Of a stretch of 64,000 nucleotides of DNA, positions 62,090 through 64,000 are shown in pieces. The position numbers and the translations under genes are program-made. The notes under the pieces are model-generated. The model searched no databases and was not told where the DNA came from. It worked only from the letters and a program-made list of their open reading frames with translations. Numbering within the stretch: position 1 is the stretch's first letter; each line of letters begins with the position of its first letter. The stretch is from Bacteroidota bacterium (GTDB taxonomy: Bacteria; Bacteroidota; Ignavibacteria; Ignavibacteriales; Melioribacteraceae): assembly GCA_021824635.1 (NCBI GenBank), contig JAKAKD010000083.1, forward strand, positions 1 to 64,000, written 5' to 3'.

Positions 62090-62962
62090 TCAGGAATCGT
62101 TTTTCAGCAGTTTCTCTTTACAGATCTCCAGATTTTTCTTTTGCTCACCGCTTACTTCCGGATATTTTAGATCCATGCTTTTCATAGTTTCAATTATTAC
62201 ATCAGAAATAGCAAGCCGCGTAAACCATTTTTTATCCGCCGGAATTATATACCACGGTGCAAACTTTGTGCTTGTTGCGCTAATTGCTTCTTCATAACAT
62301 CTCATATAATCATTCCAATATTCCCTTTCCGTTAAATCGCTCGCAGAGAATTTCCAGTTCTTAGCCGGATCATCAATTCTTTCGAGAAATCTTTTTGCTT
62401 GTTCCTCTATTGAAACGTTCAGATAGAATTTTAAGATGTACGTTCCGTTTTCATATAGATATTTTTCAAAATTTCGAATCTGATTAAACCGTTCTTCCCA
62501 AATATTTTTATTTATAAACTCTGCCGGGATTTTTTCCGAGTTAATCAAATTGTGAACACGAACAATTAAAACCTCTTCATAATATGACCGGTTAAAAATT
62601 CCAATCCGTCCCCGTTCCGGCAACGATTTGCTTGTCCGCCACATATAATCGTGATTAAGTTCTTCGGCCGAGGGCTGTTTGAAACTGAAGACTTGTGTTC
62701 CCTGCGGATTCAATCCGCTCATTACATGTTTAATTGCGCTATCTTTGCCAGCCGCATCCATTGCCTGAAAAATAATGAGAAGCGAATATTTATCCTGCGC
62801 GTAAAGTTTCTCTTGAAGTTCTGACATTTTTTCGATGTTCTTTTCCAGCAGTTCTTTGCTCTCTTCTTTTGAATCCAGTTTGCCGGTAAAATCTGTTTCT
62901 ATTTTAGAAAGATTTATTTTATCGTCTTTGCGGGCTCTAAATTTTTCTATGTCCATTGGCAT
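62090..62962 (-). CDS. Polyphosphate kinase 2 family (PPK2)
   Basis: Transfers phosphate between polyphosphate and nucleotides (NDP to NTP or NMP to NDP). 290 residues. Walker A in AMDAAGKDSAIKHVMSG, lid region RTSKSLPERGRIGIFNRSYYEE, and WYIIPADKKWFTRLAIS near the end. Length fits the single-domain classes I/III. Single gene; the next three hundred bases upstream contain no other gene. Confidence 0.93.
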   Translation of the reverse strand: MPMDIEKFRARKDDKINLSKIETDFTGKLDSKEESKELLEKNIEKMSELQEKLYAQDKYSLLIIFQAMDAAGKDSAIKHVMSGLNPQGTQVFSFKQPSAEELNHDYMWRTSKSLPERGRIGIFNRSYYEEVLIVRVHNLINSEKIPAEFINKNIWEERFNQIRNFEKYLYENGTYILKFYLNVSIEEQAKRFLERIDDPAKNWKFSASDLTEREYWNDYMRCYEEAISATSTKFAPWYIIPADKKWFTRLAISDVIIETMKSMDLKYPEVSGEQKKNLEICKEKLLKNDS

Positions 62963-63156
62963 CTCTATTTAATTTACTAAGTGATGATAAGCGAAGCGGG
63001 GAGAATAATCAAGGAGAAGTTTCAAACCGGTTATTTATTGCCAATGCCGTGGAAGGAATTTTTGTCATTCACTAACGATTTTCTAGTCACTTATTTCGCG
63101 CGATAAACTCCGTGCATTGAGATGACGGATCGTTTTTCATCGTTATTTGTTCTTGA

Positions 63157-64000
63157 TTATTCCTTATATCCAATCATAAGCGATGAACCGAAGCTGGTAT
63201 TTTTTCTTTCTATTTTTTTGATACCGGCATTTGTAAACCAATTCTTCATTTCAGTTCCCGTGTATGTATCGCCCCGCTCTGTTCCAACAAGCATATTAAG
63301 CGCAAAGAAAGCACCACCCGCCGGTTCGGTTCTATCTTCATTCATCACCCAATCTTTAATAACTATCTGCCCGTCTGTGTTGAGTGAGTTATAACATTTT
63401 TTTATTAGCAGATTATTTTCATCGAAGCTGTTTATATGCACAATTGCGGAAAGAAAAATTAAATCGTACCCGCCGCCAAAATCATCCACAAGGTAATCGC
63501 CACTCAAATACGAAATTTTATCATCCATTTTTTCTTGTTCAACGTATCGGCTTGTTATTGGAATAACATTTGGAAGATCAAAAACAACAGCAGACATACT
63601 GGGATTTTTTTTGATAAACTCCATCGCAAATGCGCCTGAACCGCCACCGACATCAAGCATTTTTTTTGAAGCGGAAAGATCGAGCATCAACGCCGTTATC
63701 TTTGCCTCTTTAACACCGCGGTAATGCATTGCACCAATAAACGATTCCAGCCAATCAACTCCTCCGGGAGAAGGCTTACGCTCTGCGGCAGAAGTTCCCG
63801 CCTTAACAGATTCTGTTAACGAACTCCACGTGTTCCACAAACCCAACGAATGGAAAAGTCCTCCCATAAATTCCGGCTTGTTTTTAACTAAGTATTGAGA
63901 CGCGTTTTCGGAATTAAAAAATTTTCCGTGAACTTTCCTTAAAAAACCAAGGGCGACAAGCGCGTTCATCAATCTGTCGGTTGCCCTCTCGTCGGCATTA
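63157..64000 (-). CDS. O-methyltransferase, SAM-dependent (5' end outside the window)
   Basis: The frame is open to the right window edge, reading NADERATDRLMNALVALGFL into the winged-helix dimerisation domain, so the start lies outside. The methyltransferase core shows MLDVGGGSGAFAMEF, VVFDLPNVIPIT and SYLSGDYLVDDFGGGYD. This is the plant-type O-methyltransferase/hydroxyneurosporene family that acts on small hydroxylated compounds. At least 280 residues are present. Confidence 0.88.
   Translation of the reverse strand, partial: NADERATDRLMNALVALGFLRKVHGKFFNSENASQYLVKNKPEFMGGLFHSLGLWNTWSSLTESVKAGTSAAERKPSPGGVDWLESFIGAMHYRGVKEAKITALMLDLSASKKMLDVGGGSGAFAMEFIKKNPSMSAVVFDLPNVIPITSRYVEQEKMDDKISYLSGDYLVDDFGGGYDLIFLSAIVHINSFDENNLLIKKCYNSLNTDGQIVIKDWVMNEDRTEPAGGAFFALNMLVGTERGDTYTGTEMKNWFTNAGIKKIERKNTSFGSSLMIGYKE

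Overview
The window looks like part of the chromosome of an AT-rich Gram-negative bacterium of the Bacteroidota/Chlorobi/Ignavibacteria side of the FCB group, most likely Ignavibacteria. This placement is an inference. It rests on low GC, many Sec and lipoprotein signal peptides, S9 peptidase and GH3 enzymes with PA14 inserts, a YfhO-type membrane protein, multihaem cytochromes c, and a four-helix-bundle (S23) ORF inside a sugar cluster. There is no phage, no CRISPR array and no intact insertion sequence. The mobile-looking material is a set of short palindromic and heptad-type repeats.

Layout. 1-8.3 kb (minus): secreted glycan and peptide degradation (GH3 glycosidase cut by the window edge, a 1120-residue debranching-enzyme-like glycosidase, a DPP IV-type S9 peptidase). 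8.5-18.2 kb: tRNA-Arg(CCG), two small linked genes, a DUF1579 protein, an MFS exporter, a dihaem cytochrome with TPRs, a lipoprotein/coiled-coil pair, a methyltransferase + Memo pair, a crotonase-fold gene broken by one in-frame TGA, a two-gene small-protein module and tRNA-Lys(CTT). 18.4-23.3 kb: an APC permease, an octahaem HAO-like cytochrome c and a BtuF-like lipoprotein. 23.6-40.1 kb (plus): a long surface-glycan region with three glycosyltransferases, a YfhO-type protein, a flippase, a surface carbohydrate protein and a full CMP-pseudaminic acid pathway (pseB, pseC, a pseG-pseH fusion, pseI, pseF), then a Tat-exported Ntn hydrolase. A small S23/Avd-like gene is inserted between pseB and pseC. 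40.1-48.6 kb: prfA, a glycosyltransferase, miaA and an unusual cNMP-GAF histidine-kinase-like protein (minus), back to back with alkA-like/ECF sigma/anti-sigma (plus), then threonine synthase. 48.7-55.5 kb: BlaI/M56 regulatory pair, ruvA, ruvC, yebC, recJ and the RNase P RNA gene. 55.6-64 kb: AI-2E family protein, GH13 amylase, PAS histidine kinase, GNAT, TlpA-like thioredoxin, PPK2 and a truncated O-methyltransferase.

The most unusual signal is a family of degenerate arrays with a 7-bp period, nearly G-free on one strand. I find them between ruvC and ruvA, in frame inside three coding sequences (two of which encode almost the same peptide register), and as an inverted pair flanking the S23/Avd-like gene in the pse operon. 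A related 8-bp array lies in the 1120-residue glycosidase. Other points worth checking are a histidine-kinase-like protein with Gln at the phosphoacceptor position, the TGA-interrupted crotonase gene, palindromic inserts in the RNase P RNA and the coupled small-protein genes near 17.5-18.0 kb.
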